Position numbers and translations under genes: made by a program. DNA of 53,683 nucleotides from Candidatus Fimousia stercorigallinarum (GTDB lineage Bacteria > Bacillota > Clostridia > Lachnospirales > Lachnospiraceae). A model generated the notes under the pieces. The model was not told where the DNA came from. It ran no database searches and saw only the letters and a program-made list of their open reading frames with translations. Where the stretch lies: assembly GCA_018715775.1 (NCBI GenBank), contig DVKZ01000083.1, positions 1 to 53,683 of the forward strand. Reading direction: 5' to 3'. Shown one piece after another: positions 27,298 to 36,195 of the stretch; position 1 is the first letter of the stretch, and the number at the start of each line of letters is the position of its first letter.

Positions 27298-27690
27298 ATG
27301 AAAAAGATAATTACAGGATTTTTAACTGCTGCCATTGTCATTTGCATTGGAACCATTGGTATCTACGCATTGGGACAGGATTCCGAAACTTCGGCAGCCA
27401 CTACAAAAACCACAGCTGTTTCTACAGAAAGCACAGCTGCAACCACAGCGGTCTCTCAATCAACCACCAGACAGACAACATCTGTCCGCTGTAAAAATTA
27501 TATTGATGACAACAATGATGGCATCTGCGATCACTGCACAACATCCGTCCGCTGCGAAAATTATATTGACGACAATAATGATGGCATCTGTGATCACTGC
27601 ACTTCTCAGACATATCAAACAAGACGTCATTGCTCGTACGGCAGCAGTAATTCCGGACACCATCATTCTCATGGAAAAAATCATAGATAA
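27298..27690 (+). CDS. Secreted Thr-rich protein with two Asp/Cys repeats and a His-rich tail
   Basis: A 130-residue protein of unknown function. A signal or anchor helix occupies residues 5-25. A Thr/Ala/Ser-rich linker (30-60) resembles cell-surface spacers. Two 21-residue repeats (61-81, 82-102) each contain NYIDDNNDGICDHC, in which the DDNNDG stretch resembles a calcium-binding loop and two Cys frame the Asp/His. The tail ends HHHSHGKNHR. It has a strong AAGGAGG site. It is the first gene of an apparent operon with an ECF sigma factor (15 bases on) and a membrane anti-sigma factor, so it is probably part of that signalling unit. Confidence 0.75.
   Translation: MKKIITGFLTAAIVICIGTIGIYALGQDSETSAATTKTTAVSTESTAATTAVSQSTTRQTTSVRCKNYIDDNNDGICDHCTTSVRCENYIDDNNDGICDHCTSQTYQTRRHCSYGSSNSGHHHSHGKNHR
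27478..27603 (+). repeat. Two in-frame 63-bp repeats encoding 21 residues each
   Basis: The copies differ at seven codons; six changes are silent and one is Lys to Glu. The pattern indicates selection on the protein sequence since duplication. Confidence 0.85.
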
Positions 27691-27705
27691 AGGAACCAGA
27701 CAATT

Positions 27706-28188
27706 ATGCGGAGCGAAACAGAAATAAACAGAGCAGTCGATGAATATGCCGATATGGTTCGCCGGCTTTGCATGTTACATTTGAAAAATTACGCAGATAC
27801 TGAGGACATATTTCAGACAGTTTTTCTGAAATATGCCCTTAGTTCTATTGAATTTGAAAACAAAGAACATGAAAAGGCATGGCTGATCCGTATAACGATC
27901 AATGCCTGTAAAGATCTGCTGAAAAGCTTTTTCCGTAGAAATACCGTATCCATCCATCAATTGATAGAACAGCCGGCTCCCCAGGATCAGGATTATACAG
28001 ACGTTTTGGAAGCCGTTTTATCGCTTCCGAAAAAATACAAAGATGTCGTATATCTGTATTACTATGAAGGATATACGGCGCCTCAGATCAGCAAGATCCT
28101 CGGAAAAAATGTGAATACGATCTATACGCTCCTAAACCGCTCAAAAAAAATACTGAAAGCCCAGTTAGGAGGAAGCGAATATGAATAA
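27706..28188 (+). CDS. ECF-type RNA polymerase sigma factor
   Basis: A 160-residue sigma factor with region 2 (about residues 10-75: DEYADMVRRL, DTEDIFQTVFLKY, KAWLIRITINACKD) and region 4 (about 100-155: LPKKYKDVVYLYYYEGYT, QISKILGKNVNTIYTLLNRSK, the helix-turn-helix). Regions 1 and 3 are absent, as expected. It overlaps the anti-sigma gene by eight bases, so production of the pair is coupled. No extracytoplasmic-type promoter could be recognised with confidence upstream. Confidence 0.9.
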   Translation: MRSETEINRAVDEYADMVRRLCMLHLKNYADTEDIFQTVFLKYALSSIEFENKEHEKAWLIRITINACKDLLKSFFRRNTVSIHQLIEQPAPQDQDYTDVLEAVLSLPKKYKDVVYLYYYEGYTAPQISKILGKNVNTIYTLLNRSKKILKAQLGGSEYE

Positions 28189-28954
28189 TAAAATCCACGA
28201 AGCCTTCCAGCAAATCCACGCGGAAGAATCTCTCAAAAACAATACGAAAGTATTTCTTCGGGAACAACGGAAAACATCTGCCCGGCAAAGATCTTTCAAA
28301 TACGGCCGCGCTGCATTCGCTTCCTTATGCATGCTTTTTCTTTTGATCGGCTTTGGGAGCTGGCGCTTTTATTTTACATCTGCTGCAACGATCAGCATCG
28401 ATGTTAATCCTTCGTTGGAACTAAATGTCAACCGCTTTAACCGTGTTATAGACGTAACGGGATACAACACAGATGGGGAAAAACTGGCTGATTCACTCCG
28501 ATTGAAACATATGGATTATAACGATGCCATTGAGACAATTGTACAATCGGATCAAATACAGGATCTGCTGTCAAAAGATGACGTTTTAACCATTACCGTG
28601 GCTGGGAAAAATAAGCATCAGTGCAATGCCATCTATTCAAATATAAAAACTTCTGCAGAAGAACATCAAAATACGTATTGTTATAATGCAGAGGAAGAAG
28701 ATCTGGAAAAAGCACATCATTTAGGACTTTCTTCCGGCAGATATCAGGCACTTTTAAAACTGCAGTCTCTTGGTTACAATATTACAGCGGATGAAATTAA
28801 AACGATGACGATGAAGGAGATCCATGATCTGATTCATTCCCTGTCCGGCGATGGATCATCTTCAGGCTCCAAACATTCTTCGGGATCCCATAAAAGCAAT
28901 CAAAATACTTCCGGCAGTACGAACACACACCGTCATGGTAATAACCATCATTGA
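28181..28954 (+). CDS. RsgI-like membrane anti-sigma factor with His-rich extracellular tail
   Basis: A 257-residue single-pass membrane protein. The cytoplasmic N-terminus (1-45) should bind the sigma factor. One transmembrane helix (about 45-62) is followed by the RsgI-type segment SIDVNPSLELNVNRFNRVID. The external part ends in a Ser/Gly/His-rich stretch and the tail THRHGNNHH. RsgI proteins usually carry a sensing module at this end; here it is a His-rich tail like that of the first gene in the operon, which suggests metal sensing. Confidence 0.82.
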   Translation: MNNKIHEAFQQIHAEESLKNNTKVFLREQRKTSARQRSFKYGRAAFASLCMLFLLIGFGSWRFYFTSAATISIDVNPSLELNVNRFNRVIDVTGYNTDGEKLADSLRLKHMDYNDAIETIVQSDQIQDLLSKDDVLTITVAGKNKHQCNAIYSNIKTSAEEHQNTYCYNAEEEDLEKAHHLGLSSGRYQALLKLQSLGYNITADEIKTMTMKEIHDLIHSLSGDGSSSGSKHSSGSHKSNQNTSGSTNTHRHGNNHH

Positions 28955-28993
28955 TTTATTTGCAAGATCAAAGAAATCGACAATAATTCCTAC

Positions 28994-29022
28994 TTGTTTT
29001 CTATGAAAACTTGTAATATAAT
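28994..29022 (+). promoter_or_regulatory. Promoter of the DUF1858 gene
   Basis: TTGTTT, 17-bp spacer, TATAAT on the plus strand, about 25 bases before AAGGAGG. Confidence 0.65.
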
Positions 29023-29063
29023 ACTATCGTCAACTTTATTCTTTTAAGGAGGTATTTTTAATT

Positions 29064-29273
29064 ATGGCAAAGATTACAAAAGACATGATTATTGGAGATA
29101 TTCTGACTATTGACGAAGGACTGGCTTATGTATTAATGGCTTCCGGTATGGGATGCGTAGGATGCCCGTCTGCACGTGGTGAATCTTTAGAAGAAGCAGC
29201 TTTCGTTCATGGTTTAGACGTAGATGGTCTTCTCCAGAATTTAAACGAATATTTAGAAACAAAGAATGCTTAA
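29064..29273 (+). CDS. DUF1858 domain protein (disulfide-type)
   Basis: A 69-residue protein made of one DUF1858 domain, found alone or joined to redox proteins such as hybrid-cluster partners. The core [11 protein letters not shown] and the [10 protein letters not shown] motif with a Cys-x-x-Cys pair are clear. It probably works in a redox or metal-binding role; partners are unknown. It is monocistronic with its own promoter and a terminator. Confidence 0.88.
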   Translation: MAKITKDMIIGDILTIDEGLAYVLMASGMGCVGCPSARGESLEEAAFVHGLDVDGLLQNLNEYLETKNA

Positions 29274-29284
29274 TGACATTTAAA

Positions 29285-29326
29285 AGAAAGAGAGAAGAAC
29301 TTATTCAGTCCTTCTCTCTTTTTCTT
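29285..29326. terminator. Bidirectional terminator between DUF1858 and MerR genes
   Basis: AAAGAGAGAAG pairs with CTTCTCTCTTT and is followed by TTTTT on the plus strand. It overlaps the last codons of the convergent MerR gene. Confidence 0.75.
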
Positions 29327-29865
29327 CTCCGGAAAAATCCTCTGTGGTGCTCCTGAGCAGCTGCGATTTCCGCCCGGCTCTTTTGGTACCCTCTTACGAT
29401 TTCATCGAACTTCTGATATCGTCTCTCTTCTGCGGCTTCTCTTTCACGAAAATGATAATCCACTTCCTTTACAACCTGTTCTGCCACTCTTTGGCCTACC
29501 TGCCGGCTCATGTCAGCCTCATGGTTTTTTAACGCCTGTCCAACGATCTTTATCATAATATCCTGAAACTGTTCCATTTTCTGATTTTGTTCATTTGGAA
29601 ATGGAATCACCTTTGTTTCTTCTTTCTGCACTTCCTGTGGAACGAGCAATGCCGGAAGCATCTGCTTAATTTCCTTTAATTGTGCACCCTGTTTTTTCTG
29701 TTCTTTTACTTCCTTCAGAAGCTTTATCTCACGATCACCGTAATAACGGTGACCCATTTCATTTCTCGGAATCGGAAGATCGAGTTCCTCTTCCCAGTAA
29801 CGAAGCACGTGGGATTCGACGCCCACTTCTTTGGCGGCATCTGATATCATCCTTTTTTTATCCAT
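29305..29865 (-). CDS. MerR-family transcriptional regulator
   Basis: A 186-residue protein. The N-terminal MerR helix-turn-helix spans MISDAAKEVGVESHVLRYWE and the wing includes GHRYYGDREI. A charged coiled coil fills the C-terminal half (about 90-175), ending in a basic RRRKRE tail. No effector-binding domain is seen. The start is the ATG with GGGAGGA upstream. The gene is convergent with DUF1858; its regulon is unknown. Confidence 0.82.
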   Translation of the reverse strand: MDKKRMISDAAKEVGVESHVLRYWEEELDLPIPRNEMGHRYYGDREIKLLKEVKEQKKQGAQLKEIKQMLPALLVPQEVQKEETKVIPFPNEQNQKMEQFQDIMIKIVGQALKNHEADMSRQVGQRVAEQVVKEVDYHFREREAAEERRYQKFDEIVRGYQKSRAEIAAAQEHHRGFFRRRKREKD

Positions 29866-29927
29866 GACTTGTCCTCCCGTTTCTATCGTTAATTTAATTA
29901 TAACAACGGGGTTTTTTGGACACAATA

Positions 29928-29957
29928 AAAAGCCTCATCTAATTATTGAGGCTTTTC
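29928..29957 (-). terminator. Terminator of the gdpP-rplI-dnaB transcript
   Basis: AAAAGCCTCAATAATTAGATGAGGCTTTTT forms an eight-to-nine-pair stem on the minus strand with a T-run, six bases after the dnaB stop. Confidence 0.85.
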
Positions 29958-29962
29958 TTGTT

Positions 29963-31294
29963 TTATCTTTCTTTATTGGCAAATTTCGTATATTGTCCCA
30001 GCCAAGCCAGTTCAATACTTCCTGTGGCACCGCTTCTCTGCTTCGCCACAATAATTTCTGCCAGATTTTTCTTCTCTGTATCCGGATTATAATAGTCATC
30101 CCGGTAAATAAACATAATCACATCCGCATCCTGTTCGATCGAGCCGGATTCTCGAAGGTCAGAAAGTACCGGTTTATGATCCGTTCTGCTGTCTACCGCA
30201 CGGTTTAACTGCGACAATGCAATAATCGGTGCATCGATCTCTCTCGCCAGTGCTTTCAAAGAACGGGAGATTTCCGAGATTTCCTGCTGTCTGGATTCGG
30301 ATCTGCCGCTTCCCGCCATCAGCTGTAAGTAGTCGATGATCACAAGCCCTACGCCCTGTGACTGCTTATATCTGCGACACTTCGAACGCAGCTCTGAAAT
30401 CGTTAACCCCGGCGTATCATCAATAATCAGTGGAGAATGCCCGATCACTGCCGCACTTTCCATCAGCTTTTCCCAATCCTGATCTTCCAGTTCTCCGGTA
30501 CGGATCAACTGAGAATCGATCATTGCTTCCATCGACATCAATCTGGTTACAAGCTGTTCTTTCGACATTTCAAGACTGAAGATCGCTACCGGAACCTGTC
30601 TGCGAAATGCCACATGCTGGGCGATATTCAATACAAATGCGGTCTTTCCCATTGCCGGACGCGCTGCAACGATCAACAGCTGGGACGGATGCAGACCTGT
30701 CAGTTTATAATCAAGATCCGTAAATCCGGTTGGAATACCGGTGATCTTACCTTTATTCTTGGAAGCTTCCTCAATCTGATCCAGCGTATTCATAACCACT
30801 TCCCTGATTGGAACAAAGTCTTCCCGTCCACTGGCATTCTGAAGCAAATGAAAAACATCCTTTTCCGTTCCTTCCAAAATGGAAGAGAAATCATCCTTGC
30901 CCAGATAGCAGTCCGCCGTGATCTTTTCAGTAACCTTGATCAGTTTTCTTAAAACAGACTTTTGTTTGACAATATCCGCATACTGCTTTGCATTTGCAGA
31001 CGTCGGGACAGTATCCACAAGCTCCCGGATATAATCGAGACTCTGTATGGACTCGGGTATCTGTTTTTCCTTTAACTTATTCTGGAGTGTGACAAGGTCG
31101 ACCGGCTTCCCCTCTTTATAAAGTTCCACCATCGATTCAAACAGAATTCCATTGCTGTTTTGATAAAAGTCCTCTTTCACAAGAACATCCGCAACTTCAA
31201 TGATCGCATCCCGATCCATAAGCATCGATCCAATGACAGACTTTTCTGCTTCCGGGCTGTTCGGCTGCACTTTTTTGATAAAAGCTTCATCCAT
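29963..31294 (-). CDS. dnaB: Replicative DNA helicase
   Basis: A 443-residue hexameric 5'-3' helicase. The N-terminal primase-interaction domain (1-110, PNSPEAEKSVIGSML) is followed by a RecA-like ATPase. Walker A is ARPAMGKTAF (211-220), Walker B VIIDYLQLM, and the arginine-finger region lies near QRSGATG. No intein is present. It is cotranscribed with rplI and gdpP, the usual clostridial and Bacillus order. Confidence 0.96.
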   Translation of the reverse strand: MDEAFIKKVQPNSPEAEKSVIGSMLMDRDAIIEVADVLVKEDFYQNSNGILFESMVELYKEGKPVDLVTLQNKLKEKQIPESIQSLDYIRELVDTVPTSANAKQYADIVKQKSVLRKLIKVTEKITADCYLGKDDFSSILEGTEKDVFHLLQNASGREDFVPIREVVMNTLDQIEEASKNKGKITGIPTGFTDLDYKLTGLHPSQLLIVAARPAMGKTAFVLNIAQHVAFRRQVPVAIFSLEMSKEQLVTRLMSMEAMIDSQLIRTGELEDQDWEKLMESAAVIGHSPLIIDDTPGLTISELRSKCRRYKQSQGVGLVIIDYLQLMAGSGRSESRQQEISEISRSLKALAREIDAPIIALSQLNRAVDSRTDHKPVLSDLRESGSIEQDADVIMFIYRDDYYNPDTEKKNLAEIIVAKQRSGATGSIELAWLGQYTKFANKER

Positions 31295-31333
31295 GACCTT
31301 TTCACCTGCCTTCTCTATCCGATCACACTGCTT

Positions 31334-31780
31334 TTATTTCTGTTCTACGACTTTTACTTTCAATTCTGCAGTTACCTGCGGGTGTAATTTTAATGCAACA
31401 TGATATACACCAAGTGATTTGATCGGTTCGACTGACATTTTTTTCTTATCTAATTTATAACCAAGCTGCTTTTCTGCGGCTGCCGCAATTTCTTTTGTAG
31501 AAATAGAGCCAAACGTCTTTCCGTTATTGCCGACTTTCATCTCTACAACTACTTCTTTTTCCTTGATCTCATCCGCAAATGCCTTTGCTTCTTTTAATTT
31601 CTGAGCAGCAATTTTCTCATCATTTGCTTTCTTTAATTTCAGATCATTTAAATTCTTATTCGTTGCTTCCACACCTAATTTTTTCTTTAAAATAAAATTT
31701 CTTGCGTATCCATCACTTACATTAACAATCTCGCCTTTTTTTCCAAGTGATTTCACATCCTGTAATAAAATAACTTTCAT
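31334..31780 (-). CDS. rplI: 50S ribosomal protein L9
   Basis: A 148-residue protein binding domain V of 23S rRNA. The N-terminal domain has [29 protein letters not shown] in which the Gly/Lys core is conserved. A long central helix (about 45-75) joins it to the C-terminal domain. It begins two bases after the gdpP stop. Confidence 0.96.
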   Translation of the reverse strand: MKVILLQDVKSLGKKGEIVNVSDGYARNFILKKKLGVEATNKNLNDLKLKKANDEKIAAQKLKEAKAFADEIKEKEVVVEMKVGNNGKTFGSISTKEIAAAAEKQLGYKLDKKKMSVEPIKSLGVYHVALKLHPQVTAELKVKVVEQK

Positions 31781-31782
31781 AA

Positions 31783-33882
31783 TTACAATTCTCCTTCTTG
31801 TCTCATTCTTAAGAGTAAACTTTTTATCATTTCTTTTGCTTCTTTTAAAGTAATATCTTTTAACTGCGCTCCTGCCACTGTCATGTGACCGCCGCCACCG
31901 ATTTTTTCCATGATTACCTGAACGTTGATCTCATCAATGGATCTTGCACTGACAAACACCTTATCGGCTGTCTTTGTCAATACAAAGGAAGCCTTGATTC
32001 CTTCAATATTCAGCAGCTGATTCGCCACCTGCGCGCCGAGAACACTCGGGCTGTCCAGATTCCTTCCATCCAGTGTACTGATCGCAAAATCTTTTTCAAA
32101 TAATTCTGAATTGCTGACCGCTTTTGCACGAATCTGATACGTTTCCAGACTGTCTCTGAAGATCTTACGAACCCTCGTCACATCCGCACCGCTTCGTCTT
32201 AAGAAAGCCGCCGCCTCAAACGTACGCACACCGGTCTGCACAACAAAATTGTTCGTATCGATCAAAATACCGGAATACATTGCATCTGCTTCTACCGGAC
32301 GGAGTTTTGGCTTTGTCGCCACATACTGCAAAATCTCTGCCACCAGCTCGCATGATGAAGAAGCATATGGTTCAATATAAGATAACGTAGCCGATCTTAT
32401 AGAGTCCTTCATACGACGATGATGATCGATCACGACAATTGTATGAAGTTTCTTTAATAACTCCTCACATTCCGTATAACTTGGCCGGTTTACATCAACA
32501 ACAACCAGCATTGCCTTTTTATCTTCTGCAAGACTCAATGCTTTTTCGCTGTTAATGATCATATCTTTTTCATATTCCGGATCTTCTCTGACCTTTGAAA
32601 GAAGCTGTCTTACGGATGTGCTTTCCTCATCCAATACAATATGGACATTTTTCTGTAAAGTTTTTGCCATTCGATAAATACCGATAGCTGATCCGATCGA
32701 ATCCGTATCCGGTATTTTATGCCCCATGATAAAAATCGTCTCTTTCGTTTCCATGATTTCACGAAGCGCATGCGCCTTTACACGGGCTTTCACACGGGTA
32801 TTCTTTTCAACAACCTGTGATTTTCCTCCATAATAGGAAACATTTTCACCATCTTTAATAACCGCCTGATCGCCGCCTCGCCCCAATGCCAGATCCATCA
32901 TCTGACTGGCTGTCTCATAAGCATCCACATAGCTGTCGCAGTTCACTGCAAGCGCAATACTGAGCGTCATCGCCATTTCATTTCCTACATTGATCGAACG
33001 GATATCATCCAAAATAGAAAACTTGGTATTGATCAGCTTTTGCAGATACTTTTGCTGGAAAAAGAGAACGTATTTATCTTTTTCAATCTTTTTAATGATC
33101 GCATCCAGGCTGCTAAGCAATTTGTTGATCCTTCGGTCAACAAGCGTTAACAATAACGAATGCTTTACTTCATCTGCACTTTCCAAAACTTCTTCATAAT
33201 TGTCAATATAAATCAATCCTGCTACAAGCTTCTGATTATCAATCTCTGCCTTGATCTGGCTCACTCTCGTCTCATCAAAGAAATACATGGCAACCATCGT
33301 ATTCTCATCCTGGAATTTACGTATTTCCTCTTCACTAAGCTTATCCAGATCATCACTGAATGCTTCGCCCAATCGGATACGGCGCATTTCCACACGGTAA
33401 TTAAATACTTCCGTTTCTTTCGTGCGTTTATTCACTTCGCCTAAAACGTGAATATACTTTGAACTCCGGTCTACCTCTTTGTCAAGAAGCTTTTTCCCAA
33501 AATCAGGAAAAATATCATGGATTTTCCCTTTCTTATTATTTTCTTTTCCGACCATTTGTGCAAACGCAAGATTCGACCAGAAAATATGACCGGACTGATC
33601 CGTCAACGCGTATGGCACCGGCATTTCATTCAATGATTTCTCCTGAATCACATCATGTCCGGCAGAGTAATCCGTAATCTCTTCAATGACCTCATGCCGC
33701 AGGACAAAGTAACTGATCGCTGTCAATGCTACAAATGCAGCAGCACCAATCGCAAGAATCACTCCCGCACGGATATTCAGCGTAAAAATAATGAGATCCA
33801 GAGCTATCATGATGACCGTCATGACGAGAGGAACAATCATATACCGGCTGAGACTGCTTTTTCTAATTCCTAATTGTTTCAT
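31783..33882 (-). CDS. gdpP: Cyclic-di-AMP phosphodiesterase GdpP
   Basis: A 699-residue membrane enzyme that degrades c-di-AMP. Two N-terminal transmembrane helices (about 15-57) precede a PAS-like domain, a degenerate GGDEF domain (about 200-330, with no GGDEF loop) and DHH/DHHA1 domains. Catalytic motifs are [15 protein letters not shown], the VIDHHRR metal site and [12 protein letters not shown] near the C-terminus. It controls osmolyte and wall homeostasis in Firmicutes. First gene of the gdpP-rplI-dnaB transcript. Confidence 0.95.
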   Translation of the reverse strand: MKQLGIRKSSLSRYMIVPLVMTVIMIALDLIIFTLNIRAGVILAIGAAAFVALTAISYFVLRHEVIEEITDYSAGHDVIQEKSLNEMPVPYALTDQSGHIFWSNLAFAQMVGKENNKKGKIHDIFPDFGKKLLDKEVDRSSKYIHVLGEVNKRTKETEVFNYRVEMRRIRLGEAFSDDLDKLSEEEIRKFQDENTMVAMYFFDETRVSQIKAEIDNQKLVAGLIYIDNYEEVLESADEVKHSLLLTLVDRRINKLLSSLDAIIKKIEKDKYVLFFQQKYLQKLINTKFSILDDIRSINVGNEMAMTLSIALAVNCDSYVDAYETASQMMDLALGRGGDQAVIKDGENVSYYGGKSQVVEKNTRVKARVKAHALREIMETKETIFIMGHKIPDTDSIGSAIGIYRMAKTLQKNVHIVLDEESTSVRQLLSKVREDPEYEKDMIINSEKALSLAEDKKAMLVVVDVNRPSYTECEELLKKLHTIVVIDHHRRMKDSIRSATLSYIEPYASSSCELVAEILQYVATKPKLRPVEADAMYSGILIDTNNFVVQTGVRTFEAAAFLRRSGADVTRVRKIFRDSLETYQIRAKAVSNSELFEKDFAISTLDGRNLDSPSVLGAQVANQLLNIEGIKASFVLTKTADKVFVSARSIDEINVQVIMEKIGGGGHMTVAGAQLKDITLKEAKEMIKSLLLRMRQEGEL

Positions 33883-33937
33883 CTCTTACCCCATTGTCAA
33901 AATGTTTTCATATTCGTTTATGTATGCATTGGATTTT

Positions 33938-33966
33938 ATTATAACATACATTTGTAAAAAAAAATA
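33938..33966 (-). promoter_or_regulatory. Promoter of gdpP-rplI-dnaB
   Basis: TATAAT with a TG extended -10 on the minus strand; the -35 region (TATTTT) is weak. Just upstream is a short hairpin ACACC-GGAA-GGTGT followed by a T-run, whose role is unclear. Confidence 0.5.
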
Positions 33967-34009
33967 CACCTTCCGGTGTTTGTCAAATTTGAAAAATCAA
34001 AAAAAGAAC

Positions 34010-34038
34010 TTGACAAATTATCATTCTTTCACTATTAT
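34010..34038 (+). promoter_or_regulatory. Promoter of the decayed polyol operon
   Basis: TTGACA, 17-bp spacer, TATTAT on the plus strand. The promoter looks sound although the genes behind it are broken. Confidence 0.65.
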
Positions 34039-34084
34039 ACTTGCCCCTTAAGGCAAATGCTCAACCAAAAAAAGGAGACTCCAA

Positions 34085-34659
34085 ATGACAACTCAAAACA
34101 TTCGTTTTCTTGCAAAAACAGCAAATTTATACTATAAGGAAGGATTATCTCAGGCAGAAATTGCAAAAAGACTGTGCACTTCACGCGCATCCGTCGGAAG
34201 AGCACTAAAAGCCGCAGAAGAACAAGGGTATATCCGCGTTGTATTTGACTTTCCTTCAAAATCTCATTTCAACGTAGATTTAGAACGTCAACTTGAAACA
34301 AACTTTTCTCTGAACGAAGTAATCATCGCAGAAAATGATGACTCGGATAACGCTCTGCTTCCCGTTGCGCAGGAAGCAGCACTATTTTGGATTTAACCTC
34401 TAACGGTGCTGTCGGCGAAATTATGGGACATGCATTTGACCGACACGGACAGACTGTTCCAAATGAAGTTTCTTCCAGAATTATTGGCATTTCCCTGGAA
34501 GATTTACGAAAGATCCCCCAAAGAGTTGCTGTTGTGTACGGAAAGGAAAAAGTTTCGGCAATTCATGCTGTCTGCCGATCAAATCTTGCTAACACATTGA
34601 TCACCGATGCGCGGACAGCTTTTGCATTGCTGGAATATCAAAATGAAGAAAGGAACTAG
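34085..34659 (+). pseudogene. SorC/DeoR-family sugar regulator, internally deleted and frameshifted
   Basis: The first frame (34085-34396) gives the N-terminal helix-turn-helix (YYKEGLSQAEIAKRL and TSRASVGRAL) up to a LLPVAQEAA segment. A second frame (34387-34659) gives the last 90 residues (GAVGEIMGHAFDRHG, RIIGISLEDLRKIP, NTLITDARTAFALLEYQ). About 100 residues of the sugar-phosphate-binding domain between them are gone, and the junction changes frame. Intact SorC proteins are about 310-320 residues. Confidence 0.85.
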
Positions 34660-34662
34660 CGT

Positions 34663-34943
34663 ATGCAGAATTGGTTACAGTTAGAAAACAAAGTCATTAT
34701 CGTAACAGTATTTATTGCGATGTAAGCAGCAAAGAAAGTGTCGACGCTATGGTACAAAAGGTCATTGCAGCAAGTTTCAAAAGTACTGCACAAGTACAAA
34801 AATTATTGGTTGGCGGAATCGAATCCGTGACGATCGGTGCGGATTTATTGGAACGCATTGTATGCAACAACGAAGCCATACAGGCAGCTCATGAATTTGC
34901 GGAGGCGTGGAATGCTGCATATGGAACTTATCATTTACTGTAA
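34663..34943 (+). pseudogene. Fused remnants of a polyol-phosphate dehydrogenase and a transaldolase-like protein
   Basis: The first 15 codons (MQNWLQLENKVIIVT) are the start of a sorbitol-6-phosphate dehydrogenase-type SDR, then comes a stop. In another frame YCDVSSKESVDAMVQKVI is a later SDR piece lacking the Gly-rich loop and catalytic part. It continues directly into ASFKSTAQVQKLL...WNAAYG, the end of a transaldolase/fructose-6-phosphate-aldolase-like protein. At least two deletions have therefore joined three segments of two genes. Confidence 0.7.
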
Positions 34944-34949
34944 CAACAA

Positions 34950-34983
34950 AAGGAGAGACTGTTTGCATCGTCTCTCCTTTTTC
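34950..34983 (+). terminator. Intrinsic terminator of the decayed polyol operon
   Basis: AGGAGAGAC and GTCTCTCCT pair around TGTTTGCATC and are followed by TTTTTC. It is still intact. Confidence 0.85.
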
Positions 34984-35003
34984 TTGTTCGTTTTCTGTAT
35001 CAT

Positions 35004-35855
35004 TTATAATGATGAATCCATCTCCCATCCTTCAAGAATCATCTCGATCACATAAGCTACTCCGTCTTCTTCATTTGTTTTTGTGACAAAATCACACAAG
35101 TCCTTTATTTCAGGAACCGCATTTCCCATCGCAACGGAAAAGCCGGCTTTTTTCAGCATTGCCGCATCATTCAAATGATCCCCGCATGCCATCGTCTGAT
35201 CATGAGGAATCTGAAGAATGTCCGCTAATGCAAGCAAAGCGTTACCCTTATCCGCTGTCGGGGCGTTCAACTCAACCAGATTGTCCATAGAAGCTGTTGT
35301 CAGAAATGCCTCATTGCTTTCATACTCACGTTTTATCCGTTCCCTCAATTCCATATCATTAAACATCATATAGATTTTTTCCGCACTAAATTGATTTTTT
35401 CGGATAAATCCAGGAAGATCCGATACTAAATGGCGGACATCATAAAAATATTTCAGCTGTCCGCTGGTAGAGATAAATTGGGGCATATACTCTGCCGCTT
35501 CCTCATCCATATAATACTTGCCATCGATATAAATTGCCATCAGAGCATCTATTTTCAATAATTTTTCTACCGTATCTGCTGCCAGCTGATATGGCATATT
35601 GTTCTGATAAATGGATTTCATCGTATCCGTTTCCACGATAGAAGCACCATTTGATGTGATTGCATACTTCACACCTTTCATTGACAAAAATTCTTTCGGC
35701 AGCCCCGAACTCGGTCGACCGGTACAGGGCAGCACGACAATCCCGTGCTCAATTGCCCGTTCAATCACTTCCTTTGTATGCGCTGTGATCTTTTTATCAT
35801 TTGTAAACGTTGTTCCATCCAGATCGAGACCGATCAATTTCATTTCTTTTTTCAT
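35004..35855 (-). CDS. HAD superfamily hydrolase, Cof type (IIB)
   Basis: A 283-residue cytoplasmic phosphatase. Motif I is LIGLDLDGTTF (nucleophile Asp11, acid Asp13), motif II LPCTGRPSSG, and the C-terminal Mg2+ loop GDHLNDAAMLKKAG. The cap domain is of Cof/YidA size. The substrate is unknown. It belongs to the same family as the enzyme at the left of the window, with low identity by eye. It has its own promoter and an unusually long leader. Confidence 0.87.
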   Translation of the reverse strand: MKKEMKLIGLDLDGTTFTNDKKITAHTKEVIERAIEHGIVVLPCTGRPSSGLPKEFLSMKGVKYAITSNGASIVETDTMKSIYQNNMPYQLAADTVEKLLKIDALMAIYIDGKYYMDEEAAEYMPQFISTSGQLKYFYDVRHLVSDLPGFIRKNQFSAEKIYMMFNDMELRERIKREYESNEAFLTTASMDNLVELNAPTADKGNALLALADILQIPHDQTMACGDHLNDAAMLKKAGFSVAMGNAVPEIKDLCDFVTKTNEEDGVAYVIEMILEGWEMDSSL

Positions 35856-36050
35856 AATACATCCCTTTATTGTAAAAAATGATTGAAAACAGAGCGCCTG
35901 CCGCTTTTTTGGTATAGTAGTGTATTTGGTTAGAATTATTGTAATCCATTTGTTTCATTTGCAATTCCTCTTCATCCAGGCCATATTTTTAAGCGGTGCA
36001 GGCGCAAACCAGATTCTCCGATTGAATCAAGAGCCAGTATGAGTTTTGAA
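35856..36050 (-). other. Leader of the HAD gene with a distant GC-rich inverted repeat
   Basis: The arms GCGCCTGCACCGC (35993-36005) and GCGGCAGGCGC (35894-35904), read on the minus strand, would pair over about 11 bp in an otherwise AT-rich leader and enclose some 90 bases. A 53-codon frame with a modest AGAGG site starts at 35958 inside the loop and runs into the HAD gene; its reality is doubtful. Confidence 0.35.
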
Positions 36051-36056
36051 TTAACA

Positions 36057-36086
36057 ATTATAATTTATCATATATTTATTTTTGAA
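36057..36086 (-). promoter_or_regulatory. Putative promoter of the HAD gene
   Basis: TTCAAA, 18-bp spacer, TATAAT on the minus strand. The remaining bases up to the cobI stop at 36196 are AT-rich, with no gene or clear terminator. Confidence 0.45.
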
Positions 36087-36195
36087 TCAATCATTTATAT
36101 GAATTATTTGCACTTTAAACGATTTATTCGCTTGTTTTATTAACGTTTTCTTTTTATATATGAATTTTACGAACGGATTTATTTGATCATTCTTT

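Noticed and set aside
33959..33982. Terminator on the minus strand upstream of gdpP
   Set aside because: The short ACACC/GGTGT hairpin has a T-run but no gene precedes it on that strand; its role is unclear, so it is not listed as a separate feature.
35797..35958. 53-codon frame overlapping the start of the HAD gene
   Set aside because: Only a modest AGAGG site supports it, and the C-terminal third is an out-of-frame reading of the HAD gene; kept as a note in the leader entry.
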